Source: Amycolatopsis sp. FBCC-B4732
GTDB lineage: Bacteria; Actinomycetota; Actinomycetes; Mycobacteriales; Pseudonocardiaceae
Direction of reading: 5' to 3'
NCBI RefSeq assembly: GCF_023008405.1
Contig: NZ_CP095376.1
Span: forward strand, 4,922,001-4,986,000
DNA length: 64,000 nucleotides
The translations under genes and the position numbers were made by a program. The notes under the pieces are model-generated. The model worked only from the letters and a program-made list of their open reading frames with translations, made no database searches and was not told the origin of the DNA. Positions 17,604 through 27,100 of the stretch are shown here, in pieces; position 1 is the first letter of the stretch; the number at the start of each line of letters is the position of its first letter.

Positions 17604-18037
17604 TGCCCGGCCGCGGCCCGATCGTCCTGGGCGTGACCGCCAGCGACGCCCACTCGGTCGCCAACCAGCTCATCGCCCACCGGCTGCGGGCCGAGGGCTA
17701 CACCGTCGTCAACCTGGGTGCCTGCACGCCGGTCGAGGAGTTCGCGCAGGCCGTGCGCGAGCACCCGGGCACCCTCGCGGTGGTCGTCGGCAGCCTCAAC
17801 GGCCACGCCTGCGACGACCTGCGCCCGCTGCCGGCCGCCCGGGCCGCCGGCGACCTGCCGTGCCCGATCGTCCTCGGCGGCAACCTGTCCGTCGGCAGCC
17901 ACAAGGACGGCAGCGCCGAGGACCGGCTGCGCGCGCTCGGCGTCGACCACGTCCTGGCCGGGCTCGGCGAACTCGTGCCGCTGCTGCGCGAACTGGAGCG
18001 GCGCGCCGCTTCCGCGCGGGCACCCCGCGCCGGATGA
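17603..18037 (+). CDS. glmS: Glutamate mutase, B12-binding small subunit
   Basis: A 144-residue cobalamin-binding protein matching the sigma/S subunit of glutamate mutase (methylaspartate mutase). The axial-ligand motif is GVTASDAHSVAN with His17; the Gly normally at the end of the DxHxxG motif is Ala. VVGSLNGH and PIVLGGNLSVGS correspond to the tail-binding loops. Its ATG shares one base with the upstream stop, and its own stop overlaps the next ATG, so the subunits are made together. The enzyme converts L-glutamate to (2S,3S)-3-methylaspartate. This symbol is the mutase subunit, not glucosamine synthase. Confidence 0.9.
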   Translation: MPGRGPIVLGVTASDAHSVANQLIAHRLRAEGYTVVNLGACTPVEEFAQAVREHPGTLAVVVGSLNGHACDDLRPLPAARAAGDLPCPIVLGGNLSVGSHKDGSAEDRLRALGVDHVLAGLGELVPLLRELERRAASARAPRAG

Positions 18038-19413
18038 ACGGCCCGCCGGCCCTGCTCCCCTTCGCCGCTCCCGGTGCGGAGGCCGACTTCCCGTCCACGG
18101 CCGAAGTCGTGCGGTACGCCCACGCCCGGCCGACCGCCCGGGACGTGCTCGCGCGGGCGGCCGGGCGCGGGGTGCCGGCGATCCAGCCCCGCTGCGGCGT
18201 CGGCGGCCACGCCGAGATGCTCCGGCTGCTGCGGCAGCTGGAAACCGGGGCGGCGCCGGACATCCTGACGCTGACCATCGACTCGTTCACCCGGCTCAAC
18301 CGGTTCGACCAGGCGCTGCGCGCGGTCAACACGGACCCGGCGGCGCTCAACGGCTACCCCCTCGTCGCGCACGGCTGGCGGCGCGGCCGCGAGCTGGTCG
18401 AAGCGGTCTCCGCCCCGGTGGAGATCCGGCACGGCTCCCCCGACGCCCGCGCGTTGTTCCGGGTCTCCGTGGCCGCCGGCGCGACCTCGTTCGAGGGCGG
18501 CGGGATCTCCTACAACCTCCCGTACTGCAAGGACGTCCCGCTGGCGCACTCGCTCGCCTGCTGGCGCGAGGTGGACGCGCTGACCGGCGACCTCCACCGG
18601 GCCGGGCTCACGCTGGACCGCGAGCTGTTCGGCACCCTGACCGCGGTGCTGGTCCCGCCGTCGATCAGCCTCGCCGTCGGGATCATCGAAGCGAGCCTGG
18701 CCGCCGCCGAGGGCGTGGCGTGCCTGTCGCTGTCCTACCCGCAGGGCGGGAACCTCGCGCAGGACGTCGCCGCGTTGCGCGCGATCCCCTTGCTGGCGAA
18801 GCGATACCTGCCGGACGGCGTCGAGGTCTACCCGGTGCTGCACGAGTTCATGGGCGTCTTCCCCGCTCAGCGGGTCAACGCCGACCAGCTGATCTTCTAC
18901 GGGGCGCTCACCGCGCGGCTCGGCGGCGCCGCCAAGCTGGTCACCAAGACCCACCAGGAGGCGCTCGGCATCCCCGACGCGGCGGCGAACGTCGACGGGA
19001 TGCGCCTGGCCGCCGTGGCGAACTCGCCGCTGCTGGACTTCGTCCGCGTCGACGAGGAGGCCGTCGAGGCGGAACTCGCGGGGATCCTCGCGGAGGTCGA
19101 CGAGCTCGCCGGGCCCGTCCTCTCGGCCGCGGACCCGGCCCGTGCCGTCGTCGAGGCGTTCGCCGACGGCACGCTCGACATCCCGTTCAGCGCCAGCAAG
19201 CACGCCCGCGGCGAGGTGCTGCCCTGCCGGGACGCGACCGGCGCCATCCGCTACGCCGCGGCCGGCGGGCTGCCGCTTTCCCCGGCGTCCGTGCGGCGGA
19301 ACCGCCGGAGCCTGCGGTTGCCGCCCGGCGAACCGGACATGGCCGCGCTGGTCGACCGCGTCTCCGACGACATCGGCCACTTCCCGCGACTGTTCGGAGA
19401 GGACACTCGATGA
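18034..19413 (+). CDS. glmE: Glutamate mutase, catalytic epsilon subunit
   Basis: The 459-residue protein is the large TIM-barrel subunit of methylaspartate mutase. Recognisable segments include AIQPRCGVGGH, TLTIDSFTRLNRF, LNGYPLVAHGW, EIRHGSPDARALF, FEGGGISYNLPYCKD, LSLSYPQGGNLAQD and the terminal LDIPFSASKHARGEVLP. It overlaps the small-subunit gene by ATGA at 18034-18037. It binds adenosylcobalamin between the subunits and performs the radical carbon-skeleton rearrangement of glutamate. Such genes occur in clusters for methylaspartate lipopeptides and for macrolactams with methylaspartate-derived starters. The stretch 19414-19562 after it holds only a promoter. Confidence 0.93.
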   Translation: MNGPPALLPFAAPGAEADFPSTAEVVRYAHARPTARDVLARAAGRGVPAIQPRCGVGGHAEMLRLLRQLETGAAPDILTLTIDSFTRLNRFDQALRAVNTDPAALNGYPLVAHGWRRGRELVEAVSAPVEIRHGSPDARALFRVSVAAGATSFEGGGISYNLPYCKDVPLAHSLACWREVDALTGDLHRAGLTLDRELFGTLTAVLVPPSISLAVGIIEASLAAAEGVACLSLSYPQGGNLAQDVAALRAIPLLAKRYLPDGVEVYPVLHEFMGVFPAQRVNADQLIFYGALTARLGGAAKLVTKTHQEALGIPDAAANVDGMRLAAVANSPLLDFVRVDEEAVEAELAGILAEVDELAGPVLSAADPARAVVEAFADGTLDIPFSASKHARGEVLPCRDATGAIRYAAAGGLPLSPASVRRNRRSLRLPPGEPDMAALVDRVSDDIGHFPRLFGEDTR

Positions 19414-19439
19414 GCGCACGAAACCCCCGCGGCGGCCGG

Positions 19440-19505
19440 GATTACCGCCCGGTGGCGCGGTGCTTACCGCGACCGGGCTCCTCGCGCCGGAACCGCTGGT
19501 AGCGT
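19440..19505 (+). promoter_or_regulatory. Promoter region with GATTACC-type heptamers before the asparagine synthase gene
   Basis: GATTACC (19440) and GCTTACC (19462) are direct repeats 22 bp apart and read toward the gene. A TAGCGT box lies at 19500-19505. Spacing from the second heptamer to this box is 31 bp rather than 21, so the fit is weaker than at 14.5 kb. Confidence 0.45.
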
Positions 19506-19562
19506 CCCCGTCGAGACTTTTCCCTTCCCCGCAACGGAATTCGCACCCGGAGGAGCAGACGC

Positions 19563-21413
19563 ATGTGCGGCATCACCGGCTGGGTCGCCTTCGACCGCGA
19601 CCTCCGCCAGGAAACCGGAGCACTGGCGGCGATGACCGCGACCATGTCGTGCCGCGGCCCGGACGCGGCCGGCACCTGGGTCGACCCGCGCGGGAGGGCG
19701 GCGCTCGGGCACCGCCGGCTGGCCGTCCTCGACCTCGAGGGCAGCACCCAGCCGATGACCCTCGACGTCCCGGGCGGGACCCTCGCGCTCACCTACAGCG
19801 GCGAGGTCTACAACTACGCCGAGCTGCGCGCCGAACTCCGCCGCCGGGGCCACGACTTCCGCACCACCGGTGACACCGAAGTCGTCCTGCGCGGCTACCT
19901 GGAGTGGGGCGAGGCGGTCGCGGAACGGCTCAACGGCATGTACGCCTTTGCCGTGTGGGACGCCCGGACGCAGCGGCTCGTGCTGGTGCGCGACCGGATG
20001 GGCGTCAAGCCGCTGTACTACGAGTCCACTTCGGACGGAGTCCTGTTCGGCTCGGAACCCAAGGCGCTGCTGGCCCATCCGGAGGCCGGCCGCGAGGTCG
20101 GGCTCGACGGCCTGCGCGAGCTGTTCGCCTTCGTCAAGACCCCGGGGCACGCGGTGTGGGCCGGGATGCGCGAAGTCCGGCCCGGCACCGTGGTCACGGT
20201 CGACGCGCGCGGATCGCGCGAACACGCGTACTGGTCGTTGAAGACGGTGGCGCACCCCGACGACCGCGCCGAATCGATCGCCCGCGTGCGGGACCTGCTG
20301 ACCGACATCGTGACCCGGCAGCTGATCGCCGACGTCCCCCGCTGCCTGCTGCTGTCGGGCGGGCTGGACTCCAGTGCCGTCACCGCGCTCGCCGCCCGGG
20401 AACTGGCCGGTCACGGCGAAAAGGTTCACAGCTTTTCCGTCGACTTCGCCAGCCAGAGCGAAACGTACGTGCCCGACGCGGCGCGGCCCACCCCCGACGC
20501 GCCTTACGTCCGGGAAGTGGCCGCGCACGTGGGTTCCGTGCACACGGAGATCGTGCTCGACGCCGGCGCGATGGCCGACCCGGCGGTCCGCCGCGCGGTG
20601 ATCGAGGCCCGGGACGTCCCGGCGGGCACCGGCGACACCGACGTTTCGCTCTACCTGCTGTTCAGCGCGATCCGCAAGCACTCCACGGTCGCGCTGTCGG
20701 GCGAAAGCGCCGACGAGGTCTTCGGCGGCTACCACTGGCACCGCTCGCCCGAAGCGCAGCGCGCGGGCACGTTCCCGTGGATGTCGGCGGCCAACGGCGC
20801 CCCGGCGAACGGGCAGGGCCGCGACGGCACCGTCCTGCGGCCCGAGCTGCTCGACCTGCTCGACATCCCGGCCTACACCCGCGACCGCTACGCCGAAGCG
20901 GTCGCCGAGGTCGAGCACCTGCCCGGCGACGACGCGGAGACCCGCGACCGCCGGGTCACGTCGTACCTCGGCATCACCCGCTTCATGCGCATGCTGCTGG
21001 ACCGCAAGGACCGGCTGAGCATGGCCGCGGGGCTGGAGGTGCGCGTGCCTTTCTGCGACCATCGGCTGGTGGAGTACGTCCACAACGCGCCCTGGACGGA
21101 GAAGAGCTTCGACGGCCGGGAAAAGAGCCTGCTGCGCGCGGCGGCGGGCGACCTCCTGCCGCACTCGGTCGCCACCCGGGTCAAGAGCGCCTACCCGTCG
21201 ATCCAGGCGGCGGGCTACCTGGCGGCGTTGCGGGAGCAGGCGAACGAGCTGCTCGCCGAGCGGCACCACCCGGTGTTCGACCTGGTGAACGGCGCCTGGC
21301 TGGAAACCGCGGTGCGGGAACCGGGCGCACCCGGTGTCCGAAGTGGACTGGAGCGCTGCCTGAACCTGGCCGCCTGGCTCGACCTCCGCCGCCCCCGGCT
21401 GCTGCTGTCCTGA
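19563..21413 (+). CDS. asnB: Glutamine-hydrolysing asparagine synthase (AsnB family)
   Basis: A full-length 616-residue class II amidotransferase. Cys2 of MCGITGW is the glutaminase nucleophile; the N-terminal half continues with SCRGPDAAG, LGHRRLAVLDLEG and GEVYNYAEL. The synthetase half has the PPi loop LLLSGGLDSSAVTAL (about residue 265) and the LSGESADEVFGGY motif. GGAGGAGC precedes the ATG. It converts aspartate-type carboxylates to amides using glutamine. Its position directly after the methylaspartate operon, with its own heptamer promoter, suggests amidation of a pathway carboxylate, possibly the methylaspartyl side chain. Confidence 0.9.
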   Translation: MCGITGWVAFDRDLRQETGALAAMTATMSCRGPDAAGTWVDPRGRAALGHRRLAVLDLEGSTQPMTLDVPGGTLALTYSGEVYNYAELRAELRRRGHDFRTTGDTEVVLRGYLEWGEAVAERLNGMYAFAVWDARTQRLVLVRDRMGVKPLYYESTSDGVLFGSEPKALLAHPEAGREVGLDGLRELFAFVKTPGHAVWAGMREVRPGTVVTVDARGSREHAYWSLKTVAHPDDRAESIARVRDLLTDIVTRQLIADVPRCLLLSGGLDSSAVTALAARELAGHGEKVHSFSVDFASQSETYVPDAARPTPDAPYVREVAAHVGSVHTEIVLDAGAMADPAVRRAVIEARDVPAGTGDTDVSLYLLFSAIRKHSTVALSGESADEVFGGYHWHRSPEAQRAGTFPWMSAANGAPANGQGRDGTVLRPELLDLLDIPAYTRDRYAEAVAEVEHLPGDDAETRDRRVTSYLGITRFMRMLLDRKDRLSMAAGLEVRVPFCDHRLVEYVHNAPWTEKSFDGREKSLLRAAAGDLLPHSVATRVKSAYPSIQAAGYLAALREQANELLAERHHPVFDLVNGAWLETAVREPGAPGVRSGLERCLNLAAWLDLRRPRLLLS

Positions 21414-21429
21414 CGCGAAGGAGTTCCCG

Positions 21430-22650
21430 GTGTTCCGCTCGATACCCGCGGCCGCGCGCCGGATCGCGCTCGCGAGCCTGTTCCTGACGGCGGGGCACGG
21501 CGCGTTCATGACCTGCTCGGCGCTCTACTTCACCCAGGTGGCCGGGCTTTCGCCGGCCAAGCTGGGCCTCGGCCTGACCATCGCCGGCGCGGTCGGGCTG
21601 CCGGCCGGCATGCCGCTGGGGCACCTGGCCGACCGGCTCGGCCCGCGCGCGACGACTGCGTGGCTCGTCGCGCTCAACGGCGTCGGCGCGGCCGGGTACC
21701 TGTTCGTGCGCAGCTTCGCCGCGCTCCTGGTCACGGCCTGCTTCTTCGTGGTGGTGCAACGGGGATCGCGCGCGGCCCTGCAGTCCCTGATCGCGGGCCT
21801 GGTCGACGTCGACGGCGTCGTCCGGACGCAGGCGGTCGTGCGCTCGGTCAACAACATCGGCATCGGCGTGGGCGCGGCGGTCGCCGGGATCGCCCTCCAG
21901 ATCGCGACACCGACGGCGTTTTCGGTCGTGCTGGTCGTGAACGCGCTGAGCTACTTCGTCTCGGCGGCGCTGTTCCGGTCGCTCCCCTACGTCGCGCCGG
22001 CCCCGGCACCGGCGGCGGACGCGCCCAAACGGGCCGTCCTGCGTGACGCGCCCTTCGCGGCGCTCACCGCGATCACCGCGGTCCTTTCGCTGCACACGGT
22101 GCTGCTGGAACTGGTGATACCGCTGTGGATCACCCGGCACACCCACGTCCCGACCGCCGTGGTGACCGTGCTGTTCGTGCTGAACAGCGTCGCGGTGATC
22201 CTCTTCCAGATCCGGATCGGCATGCGGGTGAGCACGATGGAGCGGGCCGTGCGCACCGCCCGGCTGTCCGGGTTCGTCCTGCTGACCGCGTGCGCGCTCT
22301 TCTCGTTCTCGGCCTTCGGCCCGACGACCCTGTCGATCGTCCTGCTGGTGGCGGCGGGCGCGGTGCTCGCGCTGGGCGAGATGCTCGTGTCCGCGGCCGT
22401 CTGGACGATCACCTTCAAGCTCGCCCCGCCCGGGAAACAGGGCCAGTACCAGGGTTTCTCGATGACCGGCTACGCGGCGGCGGTCATGGTCGCCCCCACC
22501 CTGCTGACGTTCCTGATGATCGAATGGGGTTCCCCCGGCTGGTTCGTGCTGGGCGCGGCGTTCGTGCTCGCGAGCCTGCCGACGGGGGCGGTCGTGGCGT
22601 GGGCCGCGCGCCGGAACCCCGAGCCCGCCGAAGTCCCCGCCGCCTCCTGA
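21430..22650 (+). CDS. MFS-type membrane transporter
   Basis: The 406-residue product is a 12-helix-type major facilitator protein: strongly hydrophobic throughout, with the loop 2-3 signature GHLADRLGPRATT near residue 70 and a hydrophilic central loop around PAPAPAADAPKRA. It starts at a GTG preceded by GAAGGAG, 16 bp after the asparagine synthase stop, so it is in the same transcript. In a biosynthetic cluster the usual role is export of the product and self-protection. Confidence 0.85.
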   Translation: MFRSIPAAARRIALASLFLTAGHGAFMTCSALYFTQVAGLSPAKLGLGLTIAGAVGLPAGMPLGHLADRLGPRATTAWLVALNGVGAAGYLFVRSFAALLVTACFFVVVQRGSRAALQSLIAGLVDVDGVVRTQAVVRSVNNIGIGVGAAVAGIALQIATPTAFSVVLVVNALSYFVSAALFRSLPYVAPAPAPAADAPKRAVLRDAPFAALTAITAVLSLHTVLLELVIPLWITRHTHVPTAVVTVLFVLNSVAVILFQIRIGMRVSTMERAVRTARLSGFVLLTACALFSFSAFGPTTLSIVLLVAAGAVLALGEMLVSAAVWTITFKLAPPGKQGQYQGFSMTGYAAAVMVAPTLLTFLMIEWGSPGWFVLGAAFVLASLPTGAVVAWAARRNPEPAEVPAAS

Positions 22651-22690
22651 GCCCCGCCCGTCCACCAGTCACGACCCGTGGAGTACGACC

Positions 22691-24139
22691 ATGCCCGACC
22701 TTCCCCCCGCGCCGGTGCGCACCGTCTTCGCCCCTTCGCCGATCGGCCGGCCGAGCCTCGGCCTGGTCCGCATGGCCGTCTACAACTGGGCGCTGGCCCG
22801 CCACCACGGCGGCACCTTCGTGCTGCGCGTCGAAGACACCGACGAGGCCCGGGTGCGGCCCGAGTTCTACGAGCCCCTGCTCGACGTGCTGCGCTGGCTG
22901 GGCCTCGACTGGGACGAGGGTCCGGGTACCGGCGGCGCGCACGGTCCGTACCTGCAGACCGAACGCCGTGAGCTGCACCTCGACGTGGCCCGGCGGCTGC
23001 TGGCGGCCGGCGAGCTCTACGAGTCGTTCTCGACGCCGGAGGAGGTCGCCGGGCGGCGCACCCGGGCCGGCCAGGACCCGCGGCTCGGGTACGACAACGC
23101 CGACCGGCACACGAGCGAGCGGGAGAAGGCCGCGCACCGCGCCGCCGGCCGCCGCCCTTCGCTGCGGCTGCGCCTGCCCGACGGCGAGACGGTCTTCGAC
23201 GACCTCGCGCGCGGCGAGATCGTCTTCAAGGCGGGCAGCGCGGCCGACCCGGTGCTGGTGCGCGCCAACGGGCGGCCGACCTTCGCGCTCGCCGGCCCGG
23301 TGGACGACGCGCTGATGGGCATCACGCACAACATCCGCGGCGACGCGATGCTGCCGCTGGTGCCGCGCCAGCTCGCGGCCTACCGGGCGCTCGAACGCAT
23401 CGGCGTCGCCCGCGCGGTCCCCCGGCTCGGGCACGTGCCGATGGTGCTCGCCTCGAACGCGAAGATCCTCAACAGCCAGCAAGATCCCGCCGCGGACGCG
23501 CTGGGCTACCGGGACGCGGGCGTCCAGGCGCGCACGGTGGTCAACTACCTGGCCGCGCTGGGCTGGTCGCACCCCACGCGCGGCGGCGTCTTCACGCCGG
23601 CGGAGCTGGTGGCGGACTTCGACGTCCGGCGCGTCCGCACCCGCCCCGGGCGCCTCGACGTCAAGCGGCTCACCGACCTCGACACGACCCACCTGCGCGA
23701 GCTGACCGCCGGGGAGTTGACCGAGGCGCTCGTGCCGCACCTGGCCCCGCTGGACGGGAACCGGCTCGCCCTGCTCACCCGGGCGGCTCCCGCCTTGCGG
23801 CGCCGGGCGAAATCACTCCCCGAAGCCGCACGGGCCGCGGCAGCCCTCTTCGACGACGAACCCGCCGCGATCCAGGAACCGGACTTCGGCGCGCTGCAAG
23901 CCGCCCGCGACGCACTGGCCGCACTTTCCCCGTGGACCGAAGAAACGCTCTCGGCCCTGCTCAAGGGCGGGCTCGCCAAGGCGTCGGTGACGGCGGTGCG
24001 CACCGCCGTCACCGGACCCGCCCACGGTCACCTGCTGCTCGACTTCCTCGTCCTGCTCGGCCCCGAGCGCGGCTTGCGGCGGATCGACGGCGCCCTGGCG
24101 CGATCCACCGCGCAGTGGCACCGCGACCGGGTCGCCTGA
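22691..24139 (+). CDS. Glutamyl-tRNA-synthetase-like protein with degenerate HIGH and KMSKS motifs
   Basis: A 482-residue paralogue of glutamyl-tRNA synthetase, collinear with it end to end: FAPSPIGRPSLG, YNWALARHHGG, LRVEDTDEARV, DDALMGITHNIRG and a C-terminal ALLKGGLAKASV resembling the anticodon-binding domain. Key residues are changed. The HVGT or HIGH signature reads PSLG (Ser22 for His), KISKR reads KILNS (Asn261 for the second Lys), and the Arg just before APSP that contacts the glutamate side chain is absent (VFAPSP). It is therefore unlikely to be the housekeeping enzyme. It may be a biosynthetic aminoacyl ligase or transferase. It ends one base from the convergent ileS. Confidence 0.85.
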   Translation: MPDLPPAPVRTVFAPSPIGRPSLGLVRMAVYNWALARHHGGTFVLRVEDTDEARVRPEFYEPLLDVLRWLGLDWDEGPGTGGAHGPYLQTERRELHLDVARRLLAAGELYESFSTPEEVAGRRTRAGQDPRLGYDNADRHTSEREKAAHRAAGRRPSLRLRLPDGETVFDDLARGEIVFKAGSAADPVLVRANGRPTFALAGPVDDALMGITHNIRGDAMLPLVPRQLAAYRALERIGVARAVPRLGHVPMVLASNAKILNSQQDPAADALGYRDAGVQARTVVNYLAALGWSHPTRGGVFTPAELVADFDVRRVRTRPGRLDVKRLTDLDTTHLRELTAGELTEALVPHLAPLDGNRLALLTRAAPALRRRAKSLPEAARAAAALFDDEPAAIQEPDFGALQAARDALAALSPWTEETLSALLKGGLAKASVTAVRTAVTGPAHGHLLLDFLVLLGPERGLRRIDGALARSTAQWHRDRVA

Positions 24140-24140
24140 C

Positions 24141-27100
24141 TCACGCCTTCGCGACCCGCACGGCGATCTCCCCGGCTTCTTCGGCCACCGTCAAGGAAGC
24201 CGCGAGGGTCTCGCGGGCGATGAGGTCCTGGTGCGCCAAGACGGCTTGCCGCACCTGCGCCGGGGCGCCGATCGCCAAGGTGATGCGATCGGCGACCTCG
24301 AGACCGGCGTCCCGGCGCGCCTGCTGCACCGCGCGGACGACGTCGCGGGCGATCCCCTCGGCCACCAGGTCCGGGGTGAGCCCGGTGTCCAGCGCGATCG
24401 TCACGCCGCGCTGCGACTCCACGACCCAGCCCGTCCGCGGGACCTCCGTCACCAGCACGTCGGCCGCGCCGAGTTCCAGCTCTTCGCCGGCCACGTCGAC
24501 GGTGAACGCGTCCCGGTCCCGCAGGCTCGCCAGCACGACCCCGGGGTCCGCCCCGGCAATCGCGGTGGCCACCTGCTGGGTGCGCTTCCCGAACCGCTTG
24601 CCCAGCTCCCGGAAGTTCGCCTTCACCTGGACGTCGACGACCTCGCTCGCCGCGTCCAGCGGCTGCAGCGCCTTGACGTTGAGCTCGTCGGCGACGTCGT
24701 CGAGCAGGTCCTGGGGCAGCGTGACGCCCGGCGGCAGGCCGACCAGCGCGCGGGCGAGCGGCTGGCGCACCCGGATGCTCGTCGTCTTGCGCGCCGCGCG
24801 GCCGGCCTCGGCCAGCGCCCGCGCCGTCGCGACCTGCCCGGGCAGCTCCGGGACGAGGAGATCGTCCCGCACCCGCGGCCAGGTCGAGAGGTGGACCGAC
24901 TCGGCCGCCGCCGGGTCGCCGCGGCGGACGACCCGCTGCCACACCTCTTCGGTGATGAACGGCACGAGCGGCGCCAGCAGCCGGGTGAGCACGTCGATGC
25001 ATTCGTAGAGCGTGGAAAGCGCGTCCTGGTCCCCGGCCCAGAAGCGCTGCCGCGACCGGCGGACGTACCAGTTCGACAGGTCGTCGACGAAGTCCGCGAG
25101 CAGCCGGCCGGCGCGGGCGGTGTCGTAGGCGTCCAGCTGCTCGGTGACCCCGGCGGTCAGCGCCTGCAGCCCGGCGAGGATCCAGCGGTCCAGCACGTGC
25201 CGCTCGCCGGCCGGGCGCGCCGATTCCGGCGTCCAGGCCGCACCCGCCGCGTACAGCGAAAAGAACGACGCCGTGTTCCAGTACGTCAGCAGGACCTTCC
25301 GCACGATCTCGTCGAGCGGGCCGGCGCCGACCCGGCGTGCCGACCACGGCGAACCGGAGCACGCCATGAACCAGCGCAGCGCGTCGGCGCCGTGCGCGTC
25401 CATCAGCGGGATCGGCTCGAGGATGTTGCCGAGGTGCTTGCTCATCTTGCGGCCGTCTTCGGCCAGGATGTGCCCGAGGCAGACGACGTTTTCGTACGGG
25501 GACTTGTCGAAGACCAGCGTGCCGATCGCCATCAGGGTGTAGAACCAGCCGCGGGTCTGGTCGATCGCTTCGCAGATGTACTGGGCCGGGTAGGTCTTTT
25601 CGAACGCTTCGACGCTGCCCGGCAGGTGCGGGTAGCCCAGGGACGCGAACGGCATCGCGCCCGAGTCGTACCAGGCGTCGATCACTTCGGGGACGCGGGT
25701 GGCGGTCTCCCCGCAGTCGGGGCAGGCGAAGGTGATCGCGTCGACGTACGGGCGGTGCGGGTCCAGCCCGGCCAGCTCCCGGCCCGCCAGCGTGCCCAGC
25801 TCGGCGCGGGAGCCGACGGCCGTGACGTGCCCGTTCCCGCAGCGCCACAACGGAAGCGGCGTACCCCAGTACCGCGAGCGCGACAACGCCCAGTCGACGT
25901 TGTGCTCCAGCCAGTCGCCGTAGCGGCCGTGCTTGATGTGCTCGGGGAACCAGTTCGTCCGCTCGTTTTCGCGCACCAGCGCGTCGCGCACCTCGGTGGT
26001 GCGGATGTACCACGACGGCTGCGCGTAGTGGATCAACGGCGTGTGGCAGCGCCAGCAGTGCGGGTAGGAGTGCTCGAACTCCTCGAAGCGGAACAGCGTG
26101 CCGCTCTGCCGCAGCGCTTCGACGAGCGGCGCGTCCGCGTCCTTGAAGAAAAGGCCGCCCACGAGCGGCACGGTGGTGAGGAACCGGCCGTCCGGGCCGA
26201 CCGGGTTGACCAGCGGCAGCCCGTTCGCGCGGCAGACCGCGAGGTCGTCCGCACCGAACGCGGGCGCCTGGTGCACCAGACCGGTGCCGTCGGTGGTGGT
26301 CACGTACTCGGCGGGCACCACGACGTGCGCGTCGGGGATCTCGACCAGGTCGAACGGACGCCGGTAGTGCAGCCCGGCGAGGTCCGCGCCGGTGACCGTC
26401 GCCAGGGTCTCGGCGTCCTCGCCCAGCACGGCGGCGACCCGCGGTCCGGCCACCACGAAGGTGCCTTCGGCGGTGCGGGCCACGACGTAGGTGACCTCGG
26501 GGTGCACCGCGACCGCGGTGTTCGACACGAGCGTCCAGGGCGTGGTGGTCCAGATCAGGAGCTCGGCTCCGGCGACCCCGGCGACCGGCGTGGTCAGCGG
26601 GAACCGGACGTAGACCGACGGATCGGTCACGACCTCGTAGCCCTGGGCGACCTCGTGGTCGGACAGCGTGGTGCCGTCCTTGGCGCAGTAGGGCGCGACC
26701 CGGAAGTCCTCGACCAGCCGGCCGGCCTCGTGGATGCGCTGCAGCGACCACCACACGCTGTCCACGTACTCCGGCGACATCGTCCGGTAGGGGTGGGACA
26801 GGTCGATCCAGTAGCCCATGCGCTCGGTGAGCTGCTCGAACTCGCCGACGTGGCGCAGCACGGATTCCCGGCAGCGGTCGTTGAACTCGGCGATCCCGAG
26901 CTTCTCGATGTCGGGCTTGCCGGAGAGCCCGAGTTCCTTCTCCACGGCGAGTTCGACCGGCAGCCCGTGGCAGTCCCAGCCGGCCTGACGGGGTACCGAG
27001 TAGCCCCGCATCGTCCGGTAGCGCGGGAAGACGTCCTTGAAGACGCGGGCCTCGACGTGGTGGGTGCCGGGGTGCCCGTTCGCGGTGGGCGGCCCCTCGT

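Noticed and set aside
19410..19502. Short frame after the glutamate mutase gene
   Set aside because: Thirty codons, Arg/Pro-rich, overlapping the promoter heptamers; no ribosome site of its own.
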